A DNA stretch of 64,000 bases from DASZHJ01 sp963735465 (lineage in GTDB: Bacteria > Pseudomonadota > Alphaproteobacteria > ATCC43930 > CGMCC-115725). Below, one piece after another: positions 18,273 through 26,614 of this stretch. Below the pieces are notes generated by a model. It was not told the origin of the DNA and ran no database searches. It worked only from the letters and a program-made list of their open reading frames with translations. A program made the translations under genes and the position numbers. Position 1 is the stretch's first letter; every line of letters begins with the position of its first letter. The DNA is taken from contig CAVTLA010000002.1 of the NCBI GenBank assembly GCA_963735465.1, positions 248,001 through 312,000 on the forward strand, written 5' to 3'.

Positions 18273-19865
18273 ATGAAAATCTGGTCTCCGGCGACGAAGT
18301 CGCAAGGATGGGTGCTGGTTGCGCTGGTCGTGCTGCTGCTGGCGGGGCTGCCGGCCGCGGTCTGGCTGGACCTGCGCACCTTGGCGGAGAGCTCGCTGCG
18401 CCGTCAGACCAGCGACCTTAACTCCGTGATCACCAGCGTCCGCAGCTACTATGCGACCAACGTCGTCGCCCGCGTCCTGTCGGCGCACGGCACCACCCAG
18501 GTGGTGCACAACTACGACGCCGTTCCCGGCGCGATCCCGATCCCGGCGACGCTGTCGCTGGAGCTTGGCCGCGTCATCAGCGAGCAGCAGGCGAACATCA
18601 GCTACCGCTTCGTCTCCGACTTCCCCTTCAAGAACCGCGCCGCGCACCCCCTCGACGAGTTCGAGACGACCTCGCTCGCGACGCTTCGCGGCCAGCCGAA
18701 CCAGCAGCTGACGGAGGTCTCGTGGTCGCTCCTGACCAGCCACGTCCGCCTCATCGCCCCCATCATCATGGCGCCGGCCTGCGTCTCCTGCCACAACTCG
18801 CACCCCGAGAGCCCGAAGCACGACTGGAAGGTCGGCGACGTCCGCGGCATCCAGGAAGTGACCATCACCCAGGCCCTGGCCACCAACATCTTCTCGTTCA
18901 AGTTCCTGCTGATCTATTTCGTCATCGCGGCAACCGCCGGCGTCGGCTTCATCATGATGCAGCGGCGGCAGGCCAAGATGATCCAGGGGATGAACGGCGA
19001 GCTCGAGGCGGCCAACGACTTCCTCGCCACGATCTCGATGAAGATCTCGCGCTATCTGGCGCCGCAGGTCTACAAGAGCATCTTCAGCGGCCAGAAGGAC
19101 GTGACCATCCATACCGAGCGCAAGAAGCTCACCATCTTCTTCTCCGACATCAAGGATTTCACCGCCACCACCGAGCGCCTGCAGCCCGAGGAGATCACGC
19201 TGCTGCTCAACGAGTATTTCACGGAGATGTCGGCGATCGCGGCCCGGCACGGCGGCACCATCGACAAGTTCATCGGCGACGCGCTTCTGATCTTCTTCGG
19301 CGATCCCGAGACCAAGGGCGCCGCCGAGGACGCCAAGGCCTGCCTCAGCATGGCCGTCGACATGCAGCGCCGCCTCGCCGAGCTCGACGTCAAGTGGCGG
19401 CGCGAGGGCACCGAGCAGCCGTTCCGCGTCCGCATGGGCATCAACACCGGCTTCTGCAACGTGGGCAATTTCGGCAGCGCCGACCGCATGGACTACACGA
19501 TCATCGGCGCCGAGGCCAATCTGGCGGCGCGCCTGCAATCGGTGGCGGAACCGGGGAATATCGTGATCAGCTATGAGACCTACGCCCTGGTGCGCGACGC
19601 CGTCGCGGCCCATGCCCTGCCGCCGATCTCCATGAAGGGCATCAGCCGGGAGGTCATCCCCTACGCCATCGAGGGCCTGCTGGACGCCGGCGGGCAGAAG
19701 ATCCAGATCTTCAGCGAGCACATGCCCGGCCTCGACCTCTACCTCGACACCAGCGTGGTGGACGCGCCGGCGGCGGAGCGCATCCGCACGACGTTGCGCG
19801 GCGCCATGGCGGCGCTGGAACGGCTCGAGGGCGGCGGTCAGCGGAGCGAGATGAAGCCGGGCTGA
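18273..19865 (+). CDS. Class III adenylate/guanylate cyclase with CxxCH haem-type sensor domain
   Basis: Membrane nucleotidyl cyclase of 530 residues. One N-terminal helix (about 14-33) and a second (about 210-229) flank an extracytoplasmic domain of DUF3365/Tll0287-like type that carries Cys170-x-x-Cys173-His174, a c-type haem attachment motif (ACVSCHNSH). After a short linker comes the catalytic domain: FFSDIKDFTATTERL (metal Asp292) and DKFIGDALLIFFGDPE (Asp336), then GINTGFCNVGNFGS and the EANLAARLQ helix. It probably makes cAMP in response to redox state, NO or another haem ligand; the ligand is inferred. It starts 102 bases after the efflux operon on the same strand and may be cotranscribed. 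GGGGAAG lies about nine bases before the ATG. Confidence 0.88.
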   Translation: MKIWSPATKSQGWVLVALVVLLLAGLPAAVWLDLRTLAESSLRRQTSDLNSVITSVRSYYATNVVARVLSAHGTTQVVHNYDAVPGAIPIPATLSLELGRVISEQQANISYRFVSDFPFKNRAAHPLDEFETTSLATLRGQPNQQLTEVSWSLLTSHVRLIAPIIMAPACVSCHNSHPESPKHDWKVGDVRGIQEVTITQALATNIFSFKFLLIYFVIAATAGVGFIMMQRRQAKMIQGMNGELEAANDFLATISMKISRYLAPQVYKSIFSGQKDVTIHTERKKLTIFFSDIKDFTATTERLQPEEITLLLNEYFTEMSAIAARHGGTIDKFIGDALLIFFGDPETKGAAEDAKACLSMAVDMQRRLAELDVKWRREGTEQPFRVRMGINTGFCNVGNFGSADRMDYTIIGAEANLAARLQSVAEPGNIVISYETYALVRDAVAAHALPPISMKGISREVIPYAIEGLLDAGGQKIQIFSEHMPGLDLYLDTSVVDAPAAERIRTTLRGAMAALERLEGGGQRSEMKPG

Positions 19866-19873
19866 GGGGCGGC

Positions 19874-21620
19874 TCAGGCAACGCCCGGGAGCAGACCCTC
19901 TTCGGACGCCTTGATCTGCAGGCCCAGATATTTGGAGTAGATGCGGCACTGGGCGAGGCTGCCGGCGATGAACCACAGGCCGGGCTGCGCCGTGCGCATG
20001 AACATGTTGCGCAGTTCCTGCCCGTCGCCGAATCCCCAGATCGGACCGAGGCGGTCGGCAACGCCGTCGCCGAACAGCTTGCGAACCAGGTACTCCTGGC
20101 GCCGGTAGCCGGTGGCGAGCACGATGAGATCGGCGGCACGCGTCTCGCCGCTGCGCATCCGCGCGCCCGCGGCGACGAACTCGGCGATATCTGAGAATTG
20201 CAGCAGGTCGATCTTGCCCTCGGCCACGAGATCGGAGCAGCCGACGTTGAAGTAGTAGCCCCCGCCCCGCGTCAGGTACTTGAACTGCCAGCCGGACCCG
20301 TCCTCGCCGAAATCCAGCCTGAACCCCACGCGCTCCAGCCCGTCGAGCAGCTCCTGGTCCAGTTTCCGCGCCTGCTCGGTGAAGCGGATGTGGCTCTTCC
20401 GGGCGAGCGGCAGCGGAACGGACGTGGTGATGAGGTCGCTGTCCTCCAGGGGGAGTCCCTCATCGTAGAGCGCATAGGGGAGCTGCGCGCTGGGCTCGAC
20501 GTTGACGATCAGGGTCGAGCCGCGCTGGACCAGCGCCACCTCGGCACCGCTCGAGTACAGGTCCTGGGCGATATCGTGGCCGCTGTTGCCGGTGCCGATG
20601 ACGAGGGCCCGCTTGCCCTTCCACGCCTCGCCGTCGTCATACTGGCTGGAATGCAGGACCTTGCCGCGGAAATTCCCCAGCGACGGAATATCCGGCAGGC
20701 TGGGAATACCGCTCACGCCGGTCGCCATCACGACGTGCCGCGGATGCATCTCCCGCGCGGTGCCGTCCGTCCGGCGCAGCACGACGGACCAGCGGCCCGC
20801 ACCCTCGTCATAGGTGCCGCCCGCGAATTCCGCGCCGGTCCAGTAGTTCAGCTCCATGGCTCTCCACATAGGCCTCGAACCAGCCGGCGAGCTTGTCCTT
20901 GGGGATATAGACCGGCCAGCTCGGCGGAAATGGCATGTAGGGGAGATGATTGACCTGCACCTGGTTGTGCAGGGTCAGCGCGCGATAGCGATTGCGCCAG
21001 TTGTCGCCGACGCGCTGCTCGCGATCGACGATCAGCGTGTCCACTCCAAGCTGAGTGAGGCGCGCGGCGATCGACAGACCCGCCTGCCCGCCGCCGACCA
21101 CCAGCACGGCGGGATCGCGATCGGCATAGGCGGCGGCGGATTTCCGCAGGTCGAGCCAGTTGGGGCCGCGGAAGTCGCGGGAATAGGATTCCCCATGGGG
21201 CCGCGATTTCCCGATCCGCTCCTCGAATCCCTTCAATTCATCGAGCGCCGTGAGCAGCGTCCATGCCTTCAACGTGCCGCCATCATTTGCATCGGGGACG
21301 AGCCGCAGCACGCCGCTGCCGCGTCCCTCGGCGGTCTCGAACCTGAAGATCGCCTCGATCGCCGGCGTGCCCGCGCGCGTCACCTGGCGCGGCGCGGTCC
21401 GGCGGGGATCGATCTCGAAACCGGTGGGCCGGCTCCGGCCGGCGTGGGCTCTCAGCTCACGGAGAATTGCAGCCGACCCCTCGACCGTCTCGATCTCCCA
21501 GGTCAGGGCCAGCACGTCGCGCCAATAGCTGTCGGGGTGAAACAGGCCCGCGAGCAGGACATCGTCGGTGCCGCCGAGCGCCCGCTCGAATCGCGCGAGC
21601 CAATTCCCTGCGTCGCTCAT
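19874..21620 (-). pseudogene. NTF2-domain flavin-containing monooxygenase, one frameshift
   Basis: FAD/NADPH monooxygenase of the YUCCA-like FMO group with an N-terminal SnoaL/NTF2-like domain. Residues about 1-135 form the SnoaL part, followed by VLVVGGGQAGLSIAARL (FAD fold), FPPSWPVYIPKDKLAGWFEAY, then GKRALVIGTGNSGHDIAQDL (NADP fold) and DLIVLATGYR. One extra base near 20858 splits the frame; removing it joins VES to MELNYWTG and gives 581 residues. Substrate unknown. It starts one base after the stop of the decarboxylase-like gene, so the two form an operon. Three bases after the neighbouring cyclase stop the reading runs convergently. Confidence 0.8.
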
Positions 21621-21621
21621 C

Positions 21622-22365
21622 TCAGGCAACGTCGAAGAGGCGGCCCCAGCCGCGCACCGTGCGGGGCGCGACGCCGGCGAGCGCCAGGGATTTCCAGAGC
21701 GCCGTCGCCACGGTGTCGTAGATGGGAATGCCGAGGTCCCGCTCCAGGCCGGCGACAAGATGGGCGGCGCGGAGATTGGTGCAGAAGATGGCGATGGCGT
21801 CCGGCCGCTCGCTCGCCACCGCCTGCACCATCTCGGCGATGGTCTCCGGCGCGATCAGGGAGAAGGAAAAATTGCCGCGGTCGCGCAGGTGGCGCTCGCC
21901 GCGGCAGGCGAACCCTGCCGCCTCGAAGGTGGCGATGACGCGCGCCTGGATCTCGTCGAGATAGGGCGTGGCCCAGCCCAGCGTGCGGGCGCCGGTGCGC
22001 TCGAGGACCTCGGCCAGCGCCAGGGTGGAGGTGGTGGCGGGAATGCCGGTCGCGTCCTCGATACGCCGGCAGAGCTCGCGGTCGACGTCGAGGCCGAGCC
22101 AGCCGCCGGAGGTCCCGTTCCAGGCGATGGCATGGACCTTGGCGTCGGCCAGGAGCCGCGCCGCATCCAGCAGCGGCTCATACTGGAACTGCCCCAGGGC
22201 CGCCGTGCCCAGGGAGATCTCGGTGACGCGGAAACGGGCAAAATGTACGCTGACGTCGTCGCGGCCCGCCAGCATCGCCGCCGTCATCGGCTCCAGCACC
22301 GTGTTCGAGGACGGCGTCAGCATGCCGATCCGGCGCGACGCCGATGTGCCGATCCCCGCGCTCAT
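21622..22365 (-). CDS. Arylmalonate decarboxylase / Asp-Glu racemase superfamily protein
   Basis: Protein of 247 residues in the family of maleate isomerase, Asp/Glu racemase and arylmalonate decarboxylase (AMDase). It starts RRIGMLTPSSNTVLEP. Maleate isomerases and racemases carry two catalytic Cys; here the first site is Gly84-Thr85-Ser86 and only Cys195 (AIFCTNLR) remains, the arrangement known for AMDase (Gly74/Cys188). The C-terminus RGWGRLFDVA also resembles AMDase. A cofactor-free decarboxylase or isomerase of a malonate/maleate-type acid is therefore more likely than a racemase. The ATG at 22365 has GGGGAG eight bases upstream. First gene of an operon with the flavin monooxygenase. 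Confidence 0.75.
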   Translation of the reverse strand: MSAGIGTSASRRIGMLTPSSNTVLEPMTAAMLAGRDDVSVHFARFRVTEISLGTAALGQFQYEPLLDAARLLADAKVHAIAWNGTSGGWLGLDVDRELCRRIEDATGIPATTSTLALAEVLERTGARTLGWATPYLDEIQARVIATFEAAGFACRGERHLRDRGNFSFSLIAPETIAEMVQAVASERPDAIAIFCTNLRAAHLVAGLERDLGIPIYDTVATALWKSLALAGVAPRTVRGWGRLFDVA

Positions 22366-22504
22366 GGAAAAACTCCCCCTTCGCTCGCCACCCTCGCCCG
22401 CACCGAGCCTCCTGTGGCATTCGACTTGCATCCGATCCCATAATAGACGATCCCCCGGCGCGGCAGCTATGGACACGGATAAGGGGTGGATTGAGGAGGC
22501 TCGA

Positions 22505-23140
22505 ATGAGCGAGAAAAGACAGGACGCGGCGGAGGTCTCGGCGCGGCAGCAGATTTCCCGCGACGTGGTTCCCGCCGGCGGCCGCTGGTCCGCGAGGCTC
22601 AGCCGCGGCGAGACGCTGCGCATCGTCGATCTCGAGGGGACCCAGGCGGTGGATTTCCTCTGCTTCGCCGCCGAGGATCCCCACGATCGCTACAACGCCG
22701 GCAATACCATCAAGATGCAGGGCTCGATCTATATCGCGACGGGATCGGTCCTCTATTCCGACCAGGCGCGGGCGCTGATGAAGGTGACGGCGGACAGCTG
22801 CGGCTTCCACGACACCATCGCCGGCTGCTGCAGCACGCCGATGAACCTGATGCGCTATGGCGTCAAGGACACGCCGAGCTGCCGCACGAACTTCACCACC
22901 GAGCTCGCCCGCTGGGGTCTGGGCGCGGCCGACGTCGTCGCCAACGTCAATTTCTTCATGTACGTGCCGGTCACATCCGAGGGCGCCGCCGACATCAAGC
23001 CCGGCCTCTCCAAGCCCGGCGATTTCGTCGAGGTGGCGGCCATGACCGACGTGATCGCCGTCATCTCCAACTGCCCGCAGCGCTTCAACCCCTGCAACGG
23101 CTTCGAGCCGACGCCGATCGAGGTGTCGGTGCTGGGATGA
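22505..23140 (+). CDS. DUF1989 / urea carboxylase-associated family protein
   Basis: Protein of 211 residues in the DUF1989 family, often annotated urea amidolyase- or urea carboxylase-associated; it is linked to guanidine and urea metabolism in many bacteria but not well characterised here. Typical signs are RGETLRIVDLEGTQAVDFLCFAA, DRYNAGNTIKMQGSIYIATGSVLYSD, the Cys pair in AGCCSTPMN, NVNFFMYVP and the terminal NCPQRFNPCNGFEPTPIEV. GAGGAGG lies seven bases before the ATG. The stop overlaps the next gene (QueC-like) in an ATGA, so the two are translationally coupled. Divergent from the decarboxylase gene. Confidence 0.82.
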   Translation: MSEKRQDAAEVSARQQISRDVVPAGGRWSARLSRGETLRIVDLEGTQAVDFLCFAAEDPHDRYNAGNTIKMQGSIYIATGSVLYSDQARALMKVTADSCGFHDTIAGCCSTPMNLMRYGVKDTPSCRTNFTTELARWGLGAADVVANVNFFMYVPVTSEGAADIKPGLSKPGDFVEVAAMTDVIAVISNCPQRFNPCNGFEPTPIEVSVLG

Positions 23141-23865
23141 CAGGCTCGGCGCTGGTCCTGTTCTCCGGCGGACAGGATTCCGCCACCTGCCTCGCCTGGG
23201 CGCTGTCGCGCTGGCCGTGCGTCGAGACGCTGGGATTCGACTACCGCCAGCGCCATCGCGTCGAGCTCGACTGCCGCGGGCCCGTGCTCGACGCCATCAG
23301 GGATGCCTTTCCGCACTGGGCGGACCGGCTCGGCGAGGACCGGGTGATCGACCTCGGCCTCATCGCCGAGATCGGCGGCAGCGCGCTGACCGGCGACGCC
23401 GAGATCACGATGCAAGCGAACGGTCTGCCGAACACCTTCGTGCCCGGCCGCAACCTGCTGTTCCTGACGGTCGCCGGCGCCATCGCCTATCGCTGCGGCA
23501 TCAAGCATCTCGTCGGCGGCATGTGCGAGACCGACTACTCCGGCTATCCCGACTGCCGCGACGATACGCTCAAGGCGCTGCAGGCGACGCTGAACCTCGG
23601 CATGGAGAGCCGGCTGGTGATCGAGACGCCGCTCATGTGGCTCGACAAGGCCCGGACCTGGGAGCTCGCCCATGAGCTCGGCGGCGACGTTCTCGTCGAC
23701 ATCATCCGCCGCGAGACTCATAGCTGCTACGAGGGGGATCGAGAGCATCGCCACGAATGGGGCGCCGGTTGCGGGAAGTGTCCGGCCTGCGAGCTGCGAC
23801 GCCGGGGCTACGAGGCCTATGCGGCCGGCGGGCGCTCGCGCATCTTGGGCGCGGCTTCGAGCTGA
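23137..23865 (+). CDS. queC: 7-cyano-7-deazaguanine synthase (QueC family)
   Basis: ATP-dependent enzyme that converts 7-carboxy-7-deazaguanine to preQ0 in queuosine synthesis. The 242 residues show the PP-loop SGGQDS at 10-15 and the zinc site Cys197, Cys212, Cys215, Cys218 (HSC...AGCGKCPAC), together with GFDYRQRHRVELDC and VPGRNLLFL. All residues expected of an active QueC are present. The unusual point is context: it is coupled to a DUF1989 gene, with no queD, queE or queF nearby, so it may be the housekeeping copy or a paralogue acting on another carboxylated purine-like substrate. Confidence 0.88.
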   Translation: MTGSALVLFSGGQDSATCLAWALSRWPCVETLGFDYRQRHRVELDCRGPVLDAIRDAFPHWADRLGEDRVIDLGLIAEIGGSALTGDAEITMQANGLPNTFVPGRNLLFLTVAGAIAYRCGIKHLVGGMCETDYSGYPDCRDDTLKALQATLNLGMESRLVIETPLMWLDKARTWELAHELGGDVLVDIIRRETHSCYEGDREHRHEWGAGCGKCPACELRRRGYEAYAAGGRSRILGAASS

Positions 23866-24167
23866 AACGTGGGCTCGGCGGCTGAGCGGTCGCCGTGGCC
23901 GCGCCGCCGCTCTCGCCCATGGCGGAGCATCGCCCCGATCAACCGCGCGCCGGACCAGACGGCAACCAGGGTGGCGGCGGCAAGCGCCACCGCGCCGCCA
24001 ACGCCCAGCTTGATGCTGCTGAAATCGTCCAGCGTCCAGAGCGCGAAAGCGATCAGGGTCACGAGCTCGACGAAGGCGGTGGCGATCACCGCGAAGATCC
24101 AGCGCATCATGGTTCGTGATCCCCGACGCGATCGCGGCAGCCAGGAGCAGGCAAAGTCCATCGTCAT
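23817..24167 (-). CDS. Small two-helix membrane protein, hypothetical
   Basis: Unrecognised 116-residue protein. Hydrophobic helices at about 21-45 (MRWIFAVIATAFVELVTLIAFAL) and 55-79 are followed by a strongly basic stretch LRHGRERRRGHGDR and a cytoplasmic-looking tail. AGGGAA lies about nine bases before the chosen ATG at 24167; an internal start at 24110 is possible. It overlaps the convergent queC end by 49 bases and lies 11 bases after the micropeptide gene, so the two could form an operon divergent from the response-regulator gene. Confidence 0.5.
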   Translation of the reverse strand: MTMDFACSWLPRSRRGSRTMMRWIFAVIATAFVELVTLIAFALWTLDDFSSIKLGVGGAVALAAATLVAVWSGARLIGAMLRHGRERRRGHGDRSAAEPTFQLEAAPKMRERPPAA

Positions 24168-24178
24168 GACGGCGTTCC

Positions 24179-24274
24179 CTAGAGCGGCCGCGGCGCGGAG
24201 AGGCAGAGCGAGACGGCCTGCAGGCACAGCACGGCAATGACCGTGGCGGCGGCGTAATCGATCAATCTCTGCAT
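24179..24274 (-). CDS. 31-residue membrane micropeptide, hypothetical
   Basis: Short frame with a good start: GGGAG ten bases before an ATG at 24274. It encodes one hydrophobic helix from about residue 8 to 26 (YAAATVIAVLCLQAVSLCL) with two Cys and a positively charged end. The size and composition are those of small regulatory membrane peptides. It begins 86 bases from a tandem operator and is divergent from a two-component system, so it may be a target or feedback regulator of that system. No homologue is known to me. Confidence 0.45.
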   Translation of the reverse strand: MQRLIDYAAATVIAVLCLQAVSLCLSAPRPL

Positions 24275-24359
24275 CCCCGTACACTCCCTCTTCATCCGCG
24301 GTGACCATTAGGTTCTAGGGCGCGGGCTTTGCTGGATGATGTCGGGCGGGACGATTTTC

Positions 24360-24404
24360 TGTAACATCGTGTTACACGCGGCGGGCGTGCAACATTCGGT
24401 TACA
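24360..24404. promoter_or_regulatory. Tandem 17-bp operator upstream of the response regulator
   Basis: Two direct copies of a near-identical dyad: TGTAACATCGTGTTACA (24360-24376) and TGCAACATTCGGTTACA (24388-24404), start-to-start 28 bases, consensus TGNAACATNNNGTTACA. It lies 45 bases before the response regulator ATG and 86 bases from the divergent micropeptide. OmpR-family regulators bind such spaced tandem half-sites, so autoregulation is likely. Confidence 0.75.
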
Positions 24405-24448
24405 AAATTCCATATGCGCCCCCGCCCCGCCTGCGGATAATCCCGGCC

Positions 24449-25165
24449 ATGGAAACCTCCCCACACCTGCTGATCGTCGATGACGACCGGGAAATACGCG
24501 GCCTGGTGTCGCAGTTCCTGTCTCGGCACGGCTTTCGCGTCTCGTCGGCGAAGAACGGCCAGGAAATGCGCGATCAGCTCGCCGCCAGCCGGATCGACCT
24601 GGTGGTCCTGGACCTCATGCTGCCGGGGGAGGACGGCCTCAGTCTCTGCCGCCGGCTGCGGGCGGAATCCAGCGTGCCCGTCGTGATGCTGACGGCCATG
24701 GGCGAAGACACCGACCGCATCATCGGCCTGGAGATGGGCGCCGACGATTATCTCGCCAAGCCCTTCAATCCTCGCGAGCTGCTGGCGCGCATCAAGGCGG
24801 TGCTGCGGCGGACGGCACGGCCGGCGGCGGGTGTCGTCGCGGGCCCGCGCATCCTGAGCTTCGAGGGCTGGCGGCTCGACGTCTCGCGCCGCCAGCTGCA
24901 TTCGCCGGACGGCGCCCTGGTGGAGCTGAGCGGCGGCGAGCTCGACCTGCTGGTGGCCTTCGCCGAGCATCCGCAGCGGGTGCTGACCCGGGATCAGCTC
25001 ATCGATCTCGCCCGCGGCCGCGCCTCGACGCCCTTCGATCGCAGCATCGACGTGCAGGTGAGCCGCCTCCGGCGCAAGATCGAGCGCGACCCGAAGGAGC
25101 CGGTGCTCATCAAGACCGTGCGCTCCGGCGGCTACGTCTTCTCGGCGGTCGTCGAGGCCGCATGA
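24449..25165 (+). CDS. OmpR-family response regulator
   Basis: DNA-binding response regulator of 238 residues. Receiver domain: acidic DDD at 11-13, phospho-acceptor Asp55 in VVLDLMLPG, Thr82 and Lys104 (DDYLAKPF). The C-terminal winged helix (about 140-235) shows LSGGELDLLVAFAEHP, LIDLARGR and DVQVSRLRRKIERDP...IKTVRSGGYVF. It overlaps the kinase gene by four bases (ATGA). A tandem operator 45 bases upstream suggests that it controls its own promoter and the divergent micropeptide. Confidence 0.95.
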   Translation: METSPHLLIVDDDREIRGLVSQFLSRHGFRVSSAKNGQEMRDQLAASRIDLVVLDLMLPGEDGLSLCRRLRAESSVPVVMLTAMGEDTDRIIGLEMGADDYLAKPFNPRELLARIKAVLRRTARPAAGVVAGPRILSFEGWRLDVSRRQLHSPDGALVELSGGELDLLVAFAEHPQRVLTRDQLIDLARGRASTPFDRSIDVQVSRLRRKIERDPKEPVLIKTVRSGGYVFSAVVEAA

Positions 25166-26550
25166 CCGAATTCCTGCGGCGCCTCTGCCCCTGGAGCCTG
25201 GGCCTCGTCGGCCGGATCGGGTTCGTGCTCCTGGGCGCCGTGGTCATCACCCAGACCATCAGCACGGTGTTCTTTCTCCTCGAGGGCACCAACACCAGCA
25301 TGGCCGTCGTGCGCGGCGCCCGGCCCCTTGCTGAGCAGATCACCGCGCTCTACCGCCGTATCGACGCGCTGCCGCCGGCGGAGCGCCCGGACGCCGTGCG
25401 CCTCGCCAGCACGCCGCTCCTCGGCCTCGAATGGCCGGCGCCGGCGCCGGCCATTCAGGTCGATGACGGCGACCGCTACGCGCCGGAGCTGCAGGATCTC
25501 GTGCACGCGGACCTCGGTGACCCCGTTCGCACCGTCGCGGTCGAGCCGATCGCCAACGCGGGCTACGAGATCCGCGCCACGGCGATGCTGCATACCGGCG
25601 AGGTGCAGGCGCTGCGCGGTCCGAAGATCAAGGTCTCGATGCCCCTGAGCGACGGCACCTGGCTCTCCTTCTACGCGCCGGACTGGCTGCCGCCGCGCTT
25701 CCCCCTGCTGGTGTTCCTGCCTCGCGTCCTGCTGCTCTCGGCCATCACGGTGGTGCTGTTCCTGTGGATCGCCCGGCAGTTCACACGGCCGATCGTGCGC
25801 CTCGCCATCGCGGCCGAGCGCCTCGGCCTCGACGGGCGAGAGCCTCCTCTGGCGGAGCAAGGCGCGCCGGAGGTGCGGGCCGCGACCCGCGCCTTCAACG
25901 AGATGCGCCAGCGCCTGCGGCGCCTGGTGGCGGACCGCACCCAGATGCTGGCGGCGATCTCCCACGATCTGCGCACGCCGCTCACGCGGCTTCGCCTGCG
26001 GGCGGAATTCGTGGAGGACCCGCAGCTCCAGGAGAAGATGCTGGCGGATCTCGCCGAGATGGAGGCGATGGTCGCCTCCACCCTCGCCTTCGCCAAGAAC
26101 GACGTGCAGGGCGAGCCGCGGGAGGCCATCGACATCGCGGCGCTGCTGCAGAGCTTGAGCGAGGACATGGCGGATTGCGGCCAGGCCGTGAGCTACGACG
26201 GGCCGCCGCACGCCACGGTGCAGGCACGGCCGGTGGCGCTCAAGCGCTCCCTGGTGAACCTCCTCAACAACGCCGTCAACTATGGCGCCGCGGCCCGGGT
26301 GCGCCTCGCCCAGGCGGAAGGCGGCGCGGTCGTGGAGATCGACGACGACGGCCCGGGCATTCCCCCCGACGAGCAGGAGGAGGTGTTCTCCCCCTATTAC
26401 CGCCTGGAGCGCTCCCGCAACCGGGAAACCGGTGGCACCGGCCTCGGCCTCTCCATCGCCCGCGGCATCATCCGCGCCGAGGGCGGCGACATCGAACTGG
26501 CCAATCGACCGGAAGGCGGTTTGCGTGTACGGGTAAGGCTGCCGCGCTAG
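25162..26550 (+). CDS. Sensor histidine kinase (EnvZ/CpxA-like layout)
   Basis: Cognate kinase of the upstream regulator, 462 residues. Membrane helices at about 19-40 and 183-204 enclose a periplasmic sensor of some 140 residues with no recognised fold. HAMP (about 206-258) is followed by the phospho-acceptor His268 in AAISHDLRTPLTRLRLRAEF, then N-box NLLNNAVNYG, DDDGPGIP (G1) and ETGGTGLGLSIARGI (G2). Tight coupling to the regulator by an ATGA overlap. The short periplasmic domain next to efflux and envelope genes suggests an envelope signal, but the ligand is unknown. Confidence 0.93.
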   Translation: MTEFLRRLCPWSLGLVGRIGFVLLGAVVITQTISTVFFLLEGTNTSMAVVRGARPLAEQITALYRRIDALPPAERPDAVRLASTPLLGLEWPAPAPAIQVDDGDRYAPELQDLVHADLGDPVRTVAVEPIANAGYEIRATAMLHTGEVQALRGPKIKVSMPLSDGTWLSFYAPDWLPPRFPLLVFLPRVLLLSAITVVLFLWIARQFTRPIVRLAIAAERLGLDGREPPLAEQGAPEVRAATRAFNEMRQRLRRLVADRTQMLAAISHDLRTPLTRLRLRAEFVEDPQLQEKMLADLAEMEAMVASTLAFAKNDVQGEPREAIDIAALLQSLSEDMADCGQAVSYDGPPHATVQARPVALKRSLVNLLNNAVNYGAAARVRLAQAEGGAVVEIDDDGPGIPPDEQEEVFSPYYRLERSRNRETGGTGLGLSIARGIIRAEGGDIELANRPEGGLRVRVRLPR

Positions 26551-26614
26551 GGTGCGGTGCCGCCCCGTCCGTCGGGGCTGCGGGCGGCCAGGGACCATCG
26601 GGGGACGCGCGGGC

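Noticed and set aside
17238..19976. 912-codon minus-strand open frame across oprM and the cyclase
   Set aside because: Composition is Arg/Asp/Gly/His-rich and low-complexity, with no motif; both plus-strand genes below it are clearly real.
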